DNA of 64,000 nucleotides from Novosphingobium sp. 9U. GTDB lineage: Bacteria > Pseudomonadota > Alphaproteobacteria > Sphingomonadales > Sphingomonadaceae. Location: contig NZ_LR732469.1 of NCBI RefSeq assembly GCF_902506425.1, forward strand, positions 2,761,519 through 2,825,518, given 5' to 3'. Below the pieces are notes generated by a model. It was not told the DNA's origin, did not search any database, and saw only the letters and a program-made list of their open reading frames with translations. Below are positions 7,990-20,125 of this stretch, in pieces (position 1 is the first letter of the stretch; every line of letters begins with the position of its first letter). The position numbers and the translations under genes were made by a program.

Positions 7990-9195
7990 ATGTCGCGGAT
8001 GAGCTTGTCGGATTCGCTGTTACGCAGAGTCGATCAATTGCAGGGCAAGGCGCACTACTTCGTCGCCTCCATTGCGCTGATGGGTACGCTGCTCGTCGGA
8101 TCCTCGCTGATCGCATGGCAGTCGAGCGAAGAGCAGCAACGCCTCGCGATCGCCTACACGCAGACCTTGCGCGTGCTGCGCGCCGCCAACGAGGTGAAGA
8201 TCGCCACGCTCGACACCGTGCGCGGTGAACGGGGCTTTCTTCTTACCGGCGAGCCAAGCGAACTGGAGCCCTATGTCGCGGGCCGCCGGCAGCTGGCGCA
8301 GAGCCTGGACGAACTTGATCGCTACACCACCGGCCGGGACGAGCAGGACGCGATCAATACGCTTCGTCACGAAGCCGGCGCGTTCCTGATGAGCGTGGAC
8401 GAGATCGTCCGCATCGCCAAGGACGGTCGCATCGAGGAGGCACGCGATGCCGTGGGCCATAGCGGCGTGCGCGGCGGCATCGAGGCTATCGACCGGATCG
8501 CCGAGAACATCCTACAGAACGAGCGCAGCCGCCTCTACGACTTACGGTCGCATGTCGAGCGCGTCACCCGCACGCTGCTGCGTTTCTTCTATCTCATGTC
8601 GTTCGCCGGCCTCTGCCTGCTGGTGCTGGCCGTTCTCTCGGCCGTCGCACTACGCCGATCGTTCGCGCGTGAGCGCAGCTACCAGGACGAACTGCGCAAG
8701 CGCGCGGAGACTGACGATCTGACCGGCGTCGCCAACCGGCGCGAGATCCTGGCCTACCTCGACAAGCGCATCGCCGAGGCTCGGCGGTTGGGCACTCCGC
8801 TCTCCTTCGCCATGTTCGACATCGACAACTTCAAGCGGGTCAACGACACCTACGGCCACGCGGTGGGCGATGAGGCGATCCGCCATGTCGTCGGCCATGC
8901 TCAGGGCGCCACCCGCATCAACGACCGGATCGGCCGCATGGGCGGCGAGGAGTTCGGCGTGGTGCTGCCCAAGTCCTCCGAGGACAATGCCTACGTGGTG
9001 TGTGAGCGCATGCTCGGCCGACTGCGGGCCAATCCGTTTGCAGCGGGCGAAGGCTTGCACCTGATGGTCACGATCAGCACGGGCATCGCCAGCCTGACCG
9101 ACGAGGACGATGCCGCCAGCTTGATCGAGCGTGCGGACAAGGCGCTGTACGAAGCCAAACGCTGCGGCCGCGACCAGGTGAAGACGGCGGCTTGA
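7990..9195 (+). CDS. Diguanylate cyclase with CHASE3-type sensor
   Basis: This membrane-anchored enzyme makes cyclic di-GMP. Two transmembrane helices (FVASIALMGTLLVGSSLIAW and LMSFAGLCLLVLAVLSAVAL) flank a periplasmic helical domain whose TLDTVRGERGFLLTGEPSEL signature is that of CHASE3 sensors. A short linker leads to a GGDEF domain with TDDLTGVANRR and the active-site motif GGEEF in RMGGEEFGVVLP, so it should be catalytically active. The frame is open from 7882, but a GGAGG box lies just before 7990/7999, so one of these two ATGs is the likely start. The ligand sensed is unknown. Confidence 0.9.
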   Translation: MSRMSLSDSLLRRVDQLQGKAHYFVASIALMGTLLVGSSLIAWQSSEEQQRLAIAYTQTLRVLRAANEVKIATLDTVRGERGFLLTGEPSELEPYVAGRRQLAQSLDELDRYTTGRDEQDAINTLRHEAGAFLMSVDEIVRIAKDGRIEEARDAVGHSGVRGGIEAIDRIAENILQNERSRLYDLRSHVERVTRTLLRFFYLMSFAGLCLLVLAVLSAVALRRSFARERSYQDELRKRAETDDLTGVANRREILAYLDKRIAEARRLGTPLSFAMFDIDNFKRVNDTYGHAVGDEAIRHVVGHAQGATRINDRIGRMGGEEFGVVLPKSSEDNAYVVCERMLGRLRANPFAAGEGLHLMVTISTGIASLTDEDDAASLIERADKALYEAKRCGRDQVKTAA

Positions 9196-9243
9196 GGTAG
9201 AGCAAAGCACCTGATCCGATCGTCGAGCGAGTAGAATTCGCCG

Positions 9244-11301
9244 CTAGCCACCTCGGAGCAGCTGCACGCCCCAGTCCCGCTCGAACAAGTAGAGCAGCAG
9301 CCGCGCCGCCTCCCCACGTTCGCCGGCAAGGCCACCATCGCGCTCGATCAGCAGCCGGGCGTCGTCGTGCGCGATGGGCAGCAGCTTCTGGATCTGCTCC
9401 AGCGAAGCGACGCGGAACGGCGTATCCCCTGACTGGCGCGTTCCCAGCAGCTCGCCACCGCCGCGCAGCTCCAGGTCCTCCTCGGCCAGGCGAAATCCGT
9501 CCTGCGTCTCGCGCATCAAGGCGAGCCGCTTGGCGCCGGTCTCGGACAACTCCGCCCCGCGCAGCAGCAGGCACACCGATTTTGCCTGCCCGCGCCCGAC
9601 ACGTCCGCGCAACTGGTGCAACTGGGCGAGCCCAAAGCGCTCGGCCTGCTCGATCACCATCAGTGTCGCATTGGGCACGTCGACCCCGACTTCGATCACG
9701 GTGGTCGCGACCAGCAGCTTGGCGCCTCCTCTAGAGAACCGCTCCATCGCGGCGTCCTTCTGCTCGGGCCGCAGCTGGCCGTGAACCAGCACGACCTCGT
9801 CGCCGAACCGCGCCTTGAGCCCGGCATAGCGAGCCTCGGCGGCGGCGATGTCGTCACCCTCGCTCTCGCGCACCATCGGGCAGACCCAGTACGCCTGGCC
9901 GCCGCCCTCCAAGTGCCGCGCCAGGGCGCCGACGACATCGTCCATGCGCTCGGCCGAGACCACGCGGGTGTCGATCGCCTGGCGTCCGGGCGGCAGTTCG
10001 TCGAGGCGGGAGACGTCCATCTCGCCATACTGCGCCAGCGTCAGCGTGCGCGGGATCGGCGTCGCCGTCATCGCCAAGAAGTGCGGCGTACGGCGCCCCT
10101 TCTTGGCGAGCAGCAGCCGCTGGGAGACGCCGAAGCGGTGCTGCTCATCGATCACGGCGAGCGCCAGGTTCTTGTAGGCGACCGCCTCCTGGAAAATCGC
10201 GTGGGTGCCGACCAGGATGTCGATTGAGCCATCGAGCAGACCCATCAGGATCGACTCGCGCGCCCGGCCCTTGTCGCGCCCGGTCAGCAGCGCGATCTCC
10301 ACGCCGGTGCCTTGTGCCATGCGCATCAGCGTTTCGTGGTGCTGGCGCGCCAGGATCTCGGTGGGCGCCAGCATCGCCGCTTGCGCGCCCGATTCGACCG
10401 CGATCAGCATCGCCGAAAGCGCAACCACCGTCTTGCCCGAGCCGACATCCCCCTGCAGCAGCCGCAGCATCGGCGCGGCTTGAGCCAGGTCTCCCTCGAT
10501 CTCGCCGATCGAGCGCACTTGCGCGCCGGTCAGCGCGAATGGCAGCTTGAGCTTGGCACGCAAGGCGCCGTCGCCGATCAGCGGCGTGCCCTTTTGCGAG
10601 CGATTGCTCGCGCGCACGAGCATCAGCGCCAGCGCGTTCGCGAGCAGTTCGTCATAAGCGAGGCGATCGCGCGCGAGCGGGTCCATGCGGCGGTGCGCCG
10701 TCTCCAGCGCCTCGCGCCATTGCGGCCAGCCCATCCGCTCGACAAGGCCCGGCTCGCACCATTCGGGTAGCTCAGGAACCGCCTTGAGCGCTTGCTGCAC
10801 CAACCCCGTGATGCGCCCCAGCGTCATGCCTTCTGACAGGCCATAGACCGGCTCGCGCACTTGCCCCGCGAGCCCGGACGCGCTTTCCGACACATGGTCG
10901 GGATGGACGATCTGCAGCATCTGCCCGTATTGATCGAGCCGCCCGGCGACCCAGCGCTTCTCGCCCACCGGCAGCGCCTTTTTGCCCGAGTAGGACGCGC
11001 GGCCGAAGTAGCTGATGGCGCAGACATTGCCTTGCGCGTCCTCCGCCAGCACCCGGAACGGCCCGCGCCCGGAGGAGGAGCGATGCTCGCGCACCGTCAG
11101 CGCGACGATGATGTTCTCGCCAACGGTTGCCTCGTCGAGATCGGCGACGGCGTGGCGTTCCACGAAGCGCTCGGGCAGGTGGTAGGCGAGGTCGCGCACA
11201 CGCGTCAGGCTAAGCTTCTCCAACGGGCGCATCAGCTTGGGGCCGACACCATCGAGCGCTTGGACTTCGACAAACAGGGGATTGAGCGCTTCGGGCCGCA
11301 T
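9244..11301 (-). CDS. recG: ATP-dependent DNA helicase RecG
   Basis: The 685-residue RecG remodels stalled replication forks and branched recombination intermediates. An N-terminal wedge (OB-fold) domain precedes the two helicase lobes. Visible motifs are LLQGDVGSGKTVVALSA (Walker A), VIDEQHRFG (DEQH box), [10 protein letters not shown] (motif III) and QLRGRVGRG (motif VI), followed by the RecG-specific C-terminal part. The start is placed at the ATG at 11301 (MRPEALNPLFVEVQAL), because the upstream 100 codons of open frame are antisense to another promoter region and do not resemble RecG. It is convergent with the diguanylate cyclase gene, 48 bases apart. Confidence 0.95.
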   Translation of the reverse strand: MRPEALNPLFVEVQALDGVGPKLMRPLEKLSLTRVRDLAYHLPERFVERHAVADLDEATVGENIIVALTVREHRSSSGRGPFRVLAEDAQGNVCAISYFGRASYSGKKALPVGEKRWVAGRLDQYGQMLQIVHPDHVSESASGLAGQVREPVYGLSEGMTLGRITGLVQQALKAVPELPEWCEPGLVERMGWPQWREALETAHRRMDPLARDRLAYDELLANALALMLVRASNRSQKGTPLIGDGALRAKLKLPFALTGAQVRSIGEIEGDLAQAAPMLRLLQGDVGSGKTVVALSAMLIAVESGAQAAMLAPTEILARQHHETLMRMAQGTGVEIALLTGRDKGRARESILMGLLDGSIDILVGTHAIFQEAVAYKNLALAVIDEQHRFGVSQRLLLAKKGRRTPHFLAMTATPIPRTLTLAQYGEMDVSRLDELPPGRQAIDTRVVSAERMDDVVGALARHLEGGGQAYWVCPMVRESEGDDIAAAEARYAGLKARFGDEVVLVHGQLRPEQKDAAMERFSRGGAKLLVATTVIEVGVDVPNATLMVIEQAERFGLAQLHQLRGRVGRGQAKSVCLLLRGAELSETGAKRLALMRETQDGFRLAEEDLELRGGGELLGTRQSGDTPFRVASLEQIQKLLPIAHDDARLLIERDGGLAGERGEAARLLLYLFERDWGVQLLRGG

Positions 11302-11404
11302 GGCGCCTCTTAGCGCGCGAACAGAGCGTTTCGCCAGAGCGCAAGGGAACGACCCGGGCCGCGGCTCCTTGTTGACATGCATCAAGAGAGACAAAGGAGG
11401 CTCC

Positions 11405-11827
11405 ATGCTCTTGCCACACGGAACATCGATCGCCGTCGCCGACGGCACCAAATTCGAGTTCTTCCGCAACACCGGCACCGAAGCGGAGCCTAAGCTGACC
11501 GCGCAAGACACCCCAGAGCTGGAATTGACCAACTTCAGCGCTGGCGCACATCGTTCCGATACCAGCGAAAGCTTCTCCGCACGCACGGGCAACGGCGCCA
11601 ACGATCAACTGGACGAAAGCGCGCATGCGATCGCGGTAGCCGACTGGCTCAACCATCAGGTGCTCCAGCACAAGATCGAGAAGCTCGTCATCATCGCCGA
11701 TCCCAAGTCGCTGGGCGAGATGCGCAAGCGCTACCACAAGCAGCTCGAAGGCCTGCTGATCAAGGAGCTGGCCAAGACGATGACCGGCCGCCCGGTGGCG
11801 GAGATCGTCAACGCGCTGAAGGGGTGA
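11405..11827 (+). CDS. Host-attachment protein family (Host_attach)
   Basis: The 140-residue protein resembles the family annotated as required for attachment to host cells, which is widespread in free-living alphaproteobacteria and whose biochemical function is not established. Recognisable parts are IAVADGTKFEFFRNTG at the N-terminus and the C-terminal LVIIADPKSLGEMRKRYH with LIKELAKTMTGRP. No signal peptide or membrane helix is present, so it is probably cytoplasmic. An excellent AAAGGAGG box sits just before the ATG. It is divergent from recG. Confidence 0.8.
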   Translation: MLLPHGTSIAVADGTKFEFFRNTGTEAEPKLTAQDTPELELTNFSAGAHRSDTSESFSARTGNGANDQLDESAHAIAVADWLNHQVLQHKIEKLVIIADPKSLGEMRKRYHKQLEGLLIKELAKTMTGRPVAEIVNALKG

Positions 11828-11833
11828 TGTCGA

Positions 11834-11861
11834 CGTCGTCCCGGGTTGACCCGGGACGACG
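11834..11861. repeat. Perfect hairpin, CCCGGG-type REP element
   Basis: Twelve-base arms at 11834-11845 and 11850-11861 (CGTCGTCCCGGG and its complement) close a TTGA loop, starting six bases after the stop of the upstream gene. There is no T-run, so it is not a classical terminator. It shares the CCCGGGTTGACCCGGG core with the larger element on the other side of sdhE. Confidence 0.75.
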
Positions 11862-11932
11862 CTGGCCCGCTTTCCCGCTCGCCACCTCAGACCACCTTGC
11901 CCCTACTCGCTCGCTCCCCTACCTCGCGCCGC

Positions 11933-12202
11933 ATGACCGAACTCTCCCCCCGCCTCGCCCGCATGCGGTTTCGCGCCTGGCACCGCGGCACGCGTGAGGC
12001 CGACTACATGATCGGCTGCTACTTCGACCGCTTCCACGGCGAGTGGAGCGGCGACGACGTGCAATGGTTCGAGGACCTGATCGAGGAAGACGACGTCGAG
12101 ATCATGGCCTGGGCGCTGAAGACCGAGCCGGTGCCGGAGCGCTTTGCCGGCGCGCTGATGGAACGCATGCAAGTGCTGGACTACGTCGACATCCCGAGGT
12201 GA
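11933..12202 (+). CDS. sdhE: Succinate dehydrogenase assembly factor SdhE
   Basis: The 89-residue SdhE (DUF339, YgfY/Sdh5 family) promotes covalent flavinylation of the succinate dehydrogenase flavoprotein. The signature RGTREADYMIG with the essential RGxxE lies at residues 18-22 and is followed by the acidic helix FEDLIEEDDVEIMAW. The length matches the family. The ATG at 11933 (MTELSPRLARMRFRAW) is chosen over the longer frame by homology; the Shine-Dalgarno is weak. In alphaproteobacteria sdhE is often found beside recG and mfd, as here. Confidence 0.92.
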   Translation: MTELSPRLARMRFRAWHRGTREADYMIGCYFDRFHGEWSGDDVQWFEDLIEEDDVEIMAWALKTEPVPERFAGALMERMQVLDYVDIPR

Positions 12203-12208
12203 TCACAT

Positions 12209-12320
12209 CGTCGACCCGGGCTCGACCCGGGTCCGGTTTCGCCATGTTGCGATCTCCCGGGGGTACGCCTCCAAGATTAAGACATGGCGGAACCGGACCC
12301 GGGTCAAGCCCGGGTCGACG
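12209..12320. repeat. Long inverted repeat between sdhE and mfd
   Basis: Arms of about 39 bases at 12209-12247 and 12282-12320 are near-perfect reverse complements and contain GACCCGGG repeats, with a 34-base loop. It fills most of the 215-base gap before mfd. No ORF, transposase or target duplication was seen; the structure fits a palindromic REP/MITE-like element. Confidence 0.8.
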
Positions 12321-12417
12321 CCTATCCGCCTCACAGCCGGAACACTTGCCGAACGCGTCGGCTCTCCCTAACGGACACCCGGAACCCTCCACCCTGCTGC
12401 CGACTTCCCCAACACAC

Positions 12418-15897
<3,480 letters not shown>

Positions 15898-16053
15898 ATC
15901 TCCCTTGCCTTCCCCCGGGTCGGGGGAAGGATAGCGAAGCTCGGCTCCGCAGGAGACTAGCGCAGCTTGGATGGGGATCCCGGAGCTGTCCGGCAAGCGC
16001 CGATACCCCATCTAACTTCGGCTAGGTCGCTGCGCTCCCAAGCCTGCGTATCG

Positions 16054-16074
16054 TTCCCCCCGTTCCGGGGGGAA
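16054..16074. repeat. C/G-rich hairpin in the mfd-glycosyltransferase gap
   Basis: TTCCCCCC at 16054-16061 pairs with GGGGGGAA at 16067-16074 around a five-base loop. A related C-rich stretch follows the mfd stop at about 15905-15928. The gap 15898-16113 shows no ORF with a ribosome binding site. It may be a remnant palindromic repeat. Confidence 0.5.
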
Positions 16075-16113
16075 GGTAGGGCAATCGCAAGCATTCTCCC
16101 CTAACCGGGCCCC

Positions 16114-17646
16114 ATGGCCACGCTCGCTCCCCAATTTCAGCAGACGACGCGGGAAAGGTGGGTCCGCGTGGCGGCCCTGCCCACTCCCGCCGCCCTCGCG
16201 CTGATTGCGCTTGCCACGCTGCTCTTCCGCCTTGGCAGCCTGTTCCCTGAACAGATCGACTGGGACGAATGGAGCTTCATCCTAATGGGCGCCGACGTCG
16301 CGCACGGCCACTTGCCGTTCGTGCACCAGTTCGACCTCAAGCCGCCGCTGATCTTCTTCCTGTTTGGCGCCGTCATCGCCCTGTTCGGCAAGAGCCTGCT
16401 CGCGATCCGCCTGCTGGGAAGCCTGTGCGTCTTTGCAGCCGCCAATCTCGTCTACGTGACCGGCAAGCGCTTGGTCGGGCCGTGGGCCGCACTCGCTGGA
16501 GCGCTGGTCTGCGCCTTGCTCGCCTCGGCCCCGTTCGGCTTGGCGACCAGCTCCGAACTTCCCGCCATCGCGTTCCTGGCCGCCGCGACGTGGCGCCTCG
16601 CGCGCGTACCGCTGCGCAACGGGGATGCGGCGATTGCGGGCTTGTTGGTAGCCCTTGCCGTGCTCACCCGCACCAACCTCGCGCTGGTGGCGCTGGTGCT
16701 CGGCCTGGGGTTGGTTGCCGCTGCGATCCTCATCCCAGCGCAAGTCTCGCGCCGGGCATGGCTGGCCTTTGGCGCGGCCGGGCTGATCCCGCCGCTGCTG
16801 CTCGTGCTCGTCTACGCCATCGCGGGCGAGCTTGCGACGCTCAAGCTCGCCATGATCGATGTGCCGCTCGCCTACTCCGGCCAGCTCACCGCGCTGCAAG
16901 TCGCGCGCGAGCATGTGACCCAGCTCTACTACACCGCGCAGAGAGCGCCGCTGCTGTACGGCCCACCGCTCCTGCTCGCCGGAGTCGGTGGCCTGGAGGC
17001 AATCCGGAAATTGGCGGTCTGGAAGCAGGACAGCTGGCCCATTGCCCTGCTGCTCGCCACCACTGCCGCCGTGGCGGGATCGCTCCTCATCGGCGGTGCG
17101 GCCTATCCGCACTACTGGTTGCAACTGATGCCCTTCATGGGCCTGTTCGCGGCCTTGGGAGCGCACGCGCTGAGCTCCGCCGCCAAGCCACTGCGCCTAG
17201 CCAGCGCGACTCTGGTGTTGCTCCCGGTCGCCACGTCGATCAGCGCCGCACTCCCTGCTGCGCGCGAGGCTTACGCAGCGCCACGTCCGATCGCTCAGGC
17301 CGCCGCCTACATCCGCGCGAGTGGCGGCCCGCATCCGCAAGTCTGGGCGCTGCACAAGCACCTGGTGCATTGGTACCTCGACGCGCCGCAGCTTTCACGA
17401 GCCGGAGTGCATCCCGATAACCTCGCGCGGCGAGCCATCATCGATACTCTGGCGGCGCACGGCTATGTCGGCCCAGACGAGGTCGGCCGGCTGATAGCGC
17501 TTAAACCGCAGTTCGTGGTGACCGATGCGGACGGGAAAGGCGTGGCGTGGGTGCGGGCGGACGGCAAGCCGGTCGAGGCCTGGCTGGACACGAACTACCG
17601 CGTGGATGCGCAGTTCGGCGATGTTGTGATCTACCGCCGGCGTTAA
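16114..17646 (+). CDS. GT-C fold membrane glycosyltransferase (GT39/ArnT-like)
   Basis: The 510-residue protein has about eleven hydrophobic segments and the first periplasmic loop EQIDWDEWSFILMG, with the acidic pair typical of dolichyl/undecaprenyl-phosphate-sugar:acceptor glycosyltransferases of the GT-C fold. The segment KPPLIFFLFG after the second loop is also characteristic. The soluble C-terminal tail (about residues 400-510) lies in the periplasm in this family. Donor and acceptor cannot be inferred. It stands alone between mfd and the convergent EAL gene. The start is the ATG at 16114; a clear ribosome binding site is lacking. Confidence 0.75.
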   Translation: MATLAPQFQQTTRERWVRVAALPTPAALALIALATLLFRLGSLFPEQIDWDEWSFILMGADVAHGHLPFVHQFDLKPPLIFFLFGAVIALFGKSLLAIRLLGSLCVFAAANLVYVTGKRLVGPWAALAGALVCALLASAPFGLATSSELPAIAFLAAATWRLARVPLRNGDAAIAGLLVALAVLTRTNLALVALVLGLGLVAAAILIPAQVSRRAWLAFGAAGLIPPLLLVLVYAIAGELATLKLAMIDVPLAYSGQLTALQVAREHVTQLYYTAQRAPLLYGPPLLLAGVGGLEAIRKLAVWKQDSWPIALLLATTAAVAGSLLIGGAAYPHYWLQLMPFMGLFAALGAHALSSAAKPLRLASATLVLLPVATSISAALPAAREAYAAPRPIAQAAAYIRASGGPHPQVWALHKHLVHWYLDAPQLSRAGVHPDNLARRAIIDTLAAHGYVGPDEVGRLIALKPQFVVTDADGKGVAWVRADGKPVEAWLDTNYRVDAQFGDVVIYRRR

Positions 17647-17678
17647 GAGGATCTAAACCGCCGCGGTAGCTGCCGCGC

Positions 17679-19019
17679 CTACTCCGAAACCGCCACCAGC
17701 TTGGCAAACATCTCTGCGCTCATCGGCTGCGCGCGCACGAAGCCCTGGTAGTAGGCACAGCCCTCCGCGGCGACGCGCGTGCGCTGCGCCTCGCTCTCGA
17801 TGCCCTCGGCGATGACCTCGAGATCGAGCGCCTTGGCCATGGCCACGATCGCCCGCAGCACGGCCCGGTCGCGCCGGTCGCGCCCAATGCCGTCCACCAT
17901 GGAGCGATCGAGCTTCAGGTAATGCAGCGGCAGCAGCTTCAGATAGCGGAAGTTGCAGAACCCCGCGCCGAAGTCGTCGAGCGCCATGCGGATACCGTTC
18001 GCGGCAAACTCCGCCATGATCTGCGCCGCCAAGCCCACGTCGCTGATCAGCGATTGCTCTGTGACTTCCAGCGTCAGGCGATTGGGCGGGAAGCCCGTCT
18101 CGCGCAGCTTGTCGAGCAGCTGGCGGGCGTAGCTGCCGAACGCCAGGTCCGCCGCCGTCACGTTCAGCGACAGTCGCAGCCGCGCCGGCCAGGCTTGCGC
18201 CAAGTCCAGCGACTTGCGCGCTATGTGGCGGGACAGCGGCACGATGTGGTCGGTCCGCTCCGCGATGGCGAACAGCGCACTGGCGCCGATGCGGCCAAGC
18301 TCCGGGTGGTTCCACCGCGCCAAAGCCTCGGCCCCGACCAGGCGATCGTCGGGCAGGCTGAACTGCGGCTGGAAGAGTACCTCGATCTCGTCGCGCTCGA
18401 TCGCGGCCAGCAGATCGGCCTCCAGCTGCGCCGAGGAGCGCCCCGGCGGCGTTGCCTCACCGTTGGCCCAGACGATGCGCGCACCCTGACGCTGCGTCGC
18501 CTCGCTCAGCGACTGGCCCAGCCGATCAAGCATGAGGTCGATCGCCTCACCCTCCAGCATGCGCACCAGCGCCAGACGCGGCGAGAGGCGCAGCACGCCC
18601 GACGGCGTCGGGATCGGGCGGGCGACCGCTTCGGCCAGCTCGTCAGCGACCAGTTGCCAGCGCTCGCGGCTGCACGGCTCGGCTGCGAGCAGCAGGAACG
18701 AGCCGCCACCGGCGCGCGAGACCAGCCAGCGCCCTTCCAGCTCTCCAGCCGCGAAGTTGCTCATGCGCGCGGCGACTTCCTCCAGCGCCTCGTCACCGGC
18801 GGCCTCGCCATACGCCAGGTTCACCGCGTCGAACCGGCGCAATCCGACCAGCATGGCGTGCAAGTGCGCGCGGCCTTCGTCGATGCCTTCGCTGGCGAGC
18901 CATTCGGCTATGCGGCTGCGTGCACTTTCCGTGCCCGGGCTGCCCAGGAAGCGCTCTCGCGGGGCCGAGGCGCCAAACGCGTCCTCGCTACTGTCTTCTG
19001 CCTGATGGTGCCCGCGCAT
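17679..19019 (-). CDS. EAL-domain cyclic di-GMP phosphodiesterase with degenerate GGDEF
   Basis: The 446-residue cytoplasmic protein has a GGDEF-like domain at about residues 40-195 in which the active-site motif is replaced by AGGGSF (in SRAGGGSFLLLA), so it cannot make c-di-GMP. It is followed by a full EAL domain. The EAL domain keeps GAEALARW, LNVTAADLA, LEVTEQSL, DDFGAGFCNF and KLDRSMV, all needed for metal binding and hydrolysis, so a phosphodiesterase activity is expected, perhaps tuned by the degenerate domain. The ATG at 19019 has a GAGAG box. It is divergent from nadK. Confidence 0.88.
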   Translation of the reverse strand: MRGHHQAEDSSEDAFGASAPRERFLGSPGTESARSRIAEWLASEGIDEGRAHLHAMLVGLRRFDAVNLAYGEAAGDEALEEVAARMSNFAAGELEGRWLVSRAGGGSFLLLAAEPCSRERWQLVADELAEAVARPIPTPSGVLRLSPRLALVRMLEGEAIDLMLDRLGQSLSEATQRQGARIVWANGEATPPGRSSAQLEADLLAAIERDEIEVLFQPQFSLPDDRLVGAEALARWNHPELGRIGASALFAIAERTDHIVPLSRHIARKSLDLAQAWPARLRLSLNVTAADLAFGSYARQLLDKLRETGFPPNRLTLEVTEQSLISDVGLAAQIMAEFAANGIRMALDDFGAGFCNFRYLKLLPLHYLKLDRSMVDGIGRDRRDRAVLRAIVAMAKALDLEVIAEGIESEAQRTRVAAEGCAYYQGFVRAQPMSAEMFAKLVAVSE

Positions 19020-19116
19020 CAGCTCTCATAACGCGAAAGCCCTTGCCAAACACGTGTAAATTGGACAGCCCTTGCGCCCCTATGCGGGACACGACAGTCC
19101 GCGATGAGGATCGTCG

Positions 19117-19899
19117 ATGAGCGTGGAACCCCGGCTAGCCCTGATCGTGTCCGACAGTCCCCGCGCGCAAGCGGGAGCCGCCGAGCTGCGCCGCTCGCAC
19201 AACTGGGTGCCACCGACCGAAGCCGACGTCCTGGTGGTCGTCGGCGGCGATGGGTTCCTGCTCCATGTCCTGCACGAGATGCTCGATTGGGACCACATGC
19301 TGCCCTGCTATGGTTTGAACCTGGGCACCGTCGGCTTTCTGATGAACGGCCAGCACGACGACGCCCGCCCGATCGGCAAGCGCGTGGCCGAGGCGCATGC
19401 GGTCTCGGTCCGTCCCCTGGAGATGCATGTCGTCGATCAGCACGGCAAATCGTTCTGCTACTATGCCATCAACGAAGTCTCGCTGCTGCGCGAGACGCGC
19501 CAGACGGCCAAGCTTGAGGTACGGATCAACGGCAAGGTGCGTATGGAGGAGCTGGCAGGGGACGGCATCCTGGTCTCTACCCCGGCCGGTTCGACCGCGT
19601 ACAACCTCTCCGCCGGCGGCCCGATCCTGCCGCTCGGCTCACGCATGCTGGCACTGACGCCGCTCAGCCCGTTCCGCCCGCGCCGATGGAAAGGCGCAAT
19701 CCTGCCGGAGAGCGCCGAAGTCGAGTTCCGCGTCCTTGAACCGCGCAAGCGCCCGGTCGCCGCGGTGGCCGACCAGAAGGAAGTGCGCGAGGTGCGCGAC
19801 GTGAAGATCGTCGCCTGCCAGCGCAAGGAATTGACACTCCTCTTCGATCCCGGAGCCAGCCTGGAGGAACGCATCTTCGCCGAGCAATTCCAGGTCTGA
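19117..19899 (+). CDS. nadK: NAD kinase
   Basis: The 260-residue enzyme phosphorylates NAD to NADP. The nucleotide-binding GGDG motif (VVVGGDGFLLHVLHE), the NE motif (INEVSLLRETRQ) and the glycine-rich GDGILVSTPAGSTAYNLSAGG are all present. The length fits short bacterial NadK. A GAGGA box is correctly spaced from the ATG at 19117. The gene is divergent from the EAL gene and followed by tRNA-Asn. Confidence 0.95.
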   Translation: MSVEPRLALIVSDSPRAQAGAAELRRSHNWVPPTEADVLVVVGGDGFLLHVLHEMLDWDHMLPCYGLNLGTVGFLMNGQHDDARPIGKRVAEAHAVSVRPLEMHVVDQHGKSFCYYAINEVSLLRETRQTAKLEVRINGKVRMEELAGDGILVSTPAGSTAYNLSAGGPILPLGSRMLALTPLSPFRPRRWKGAILPESAEVEFRVLEPRKRPVAAVADQKEVREVRDVKIVACQRKELTLLFDPGASLEERIFAEQFQV

Positions 19900-19983
19900 C
19901 TTTCGCCGCGCAAACACGCTTGCCAAACGAATCCACGCTGTTATACGCGCACCCCTGCCCGATGGTGGAGACACCTGGGCTGC

Positions 19984-20058
19984 TCCCCGATAGCTCAGCG
20001 GTAGAGCATTCGACTGTTAATCGAATGGCCGTAGGTTCGAATCCTACTCGGGGAGCCA
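19984..20058 (+). tRNA. tRNA-Asn (anticodon GTT)
   Basis: A 75-base cloverleaf has acceptor stem TCCCCGA/TCGGGGA and D arm GCTCAGCGGTAGAGC. The anticodon stem TTCGA/TCGAA has loop CTGTTAA, giving GTT. The T arm is GTAGG-TTCGAAT-CCTAC, and an encoded CCA ends the gene. Confidence 0.97.
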
Positions 20059-20125
20059 GTTTTTGCTAGGTCTGGCTGCAGAGGCCAAGCGCAGCGAGCG
20101 CTTGGAACGGCGGGCATTGATGCCT

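Noticed and set aside
12043..12417. Long frame extending mfd upstream through sdhE
   Set aside because: It translates the antisense of repeats and the sdhE alternative frame; Mfd starts at 12418.
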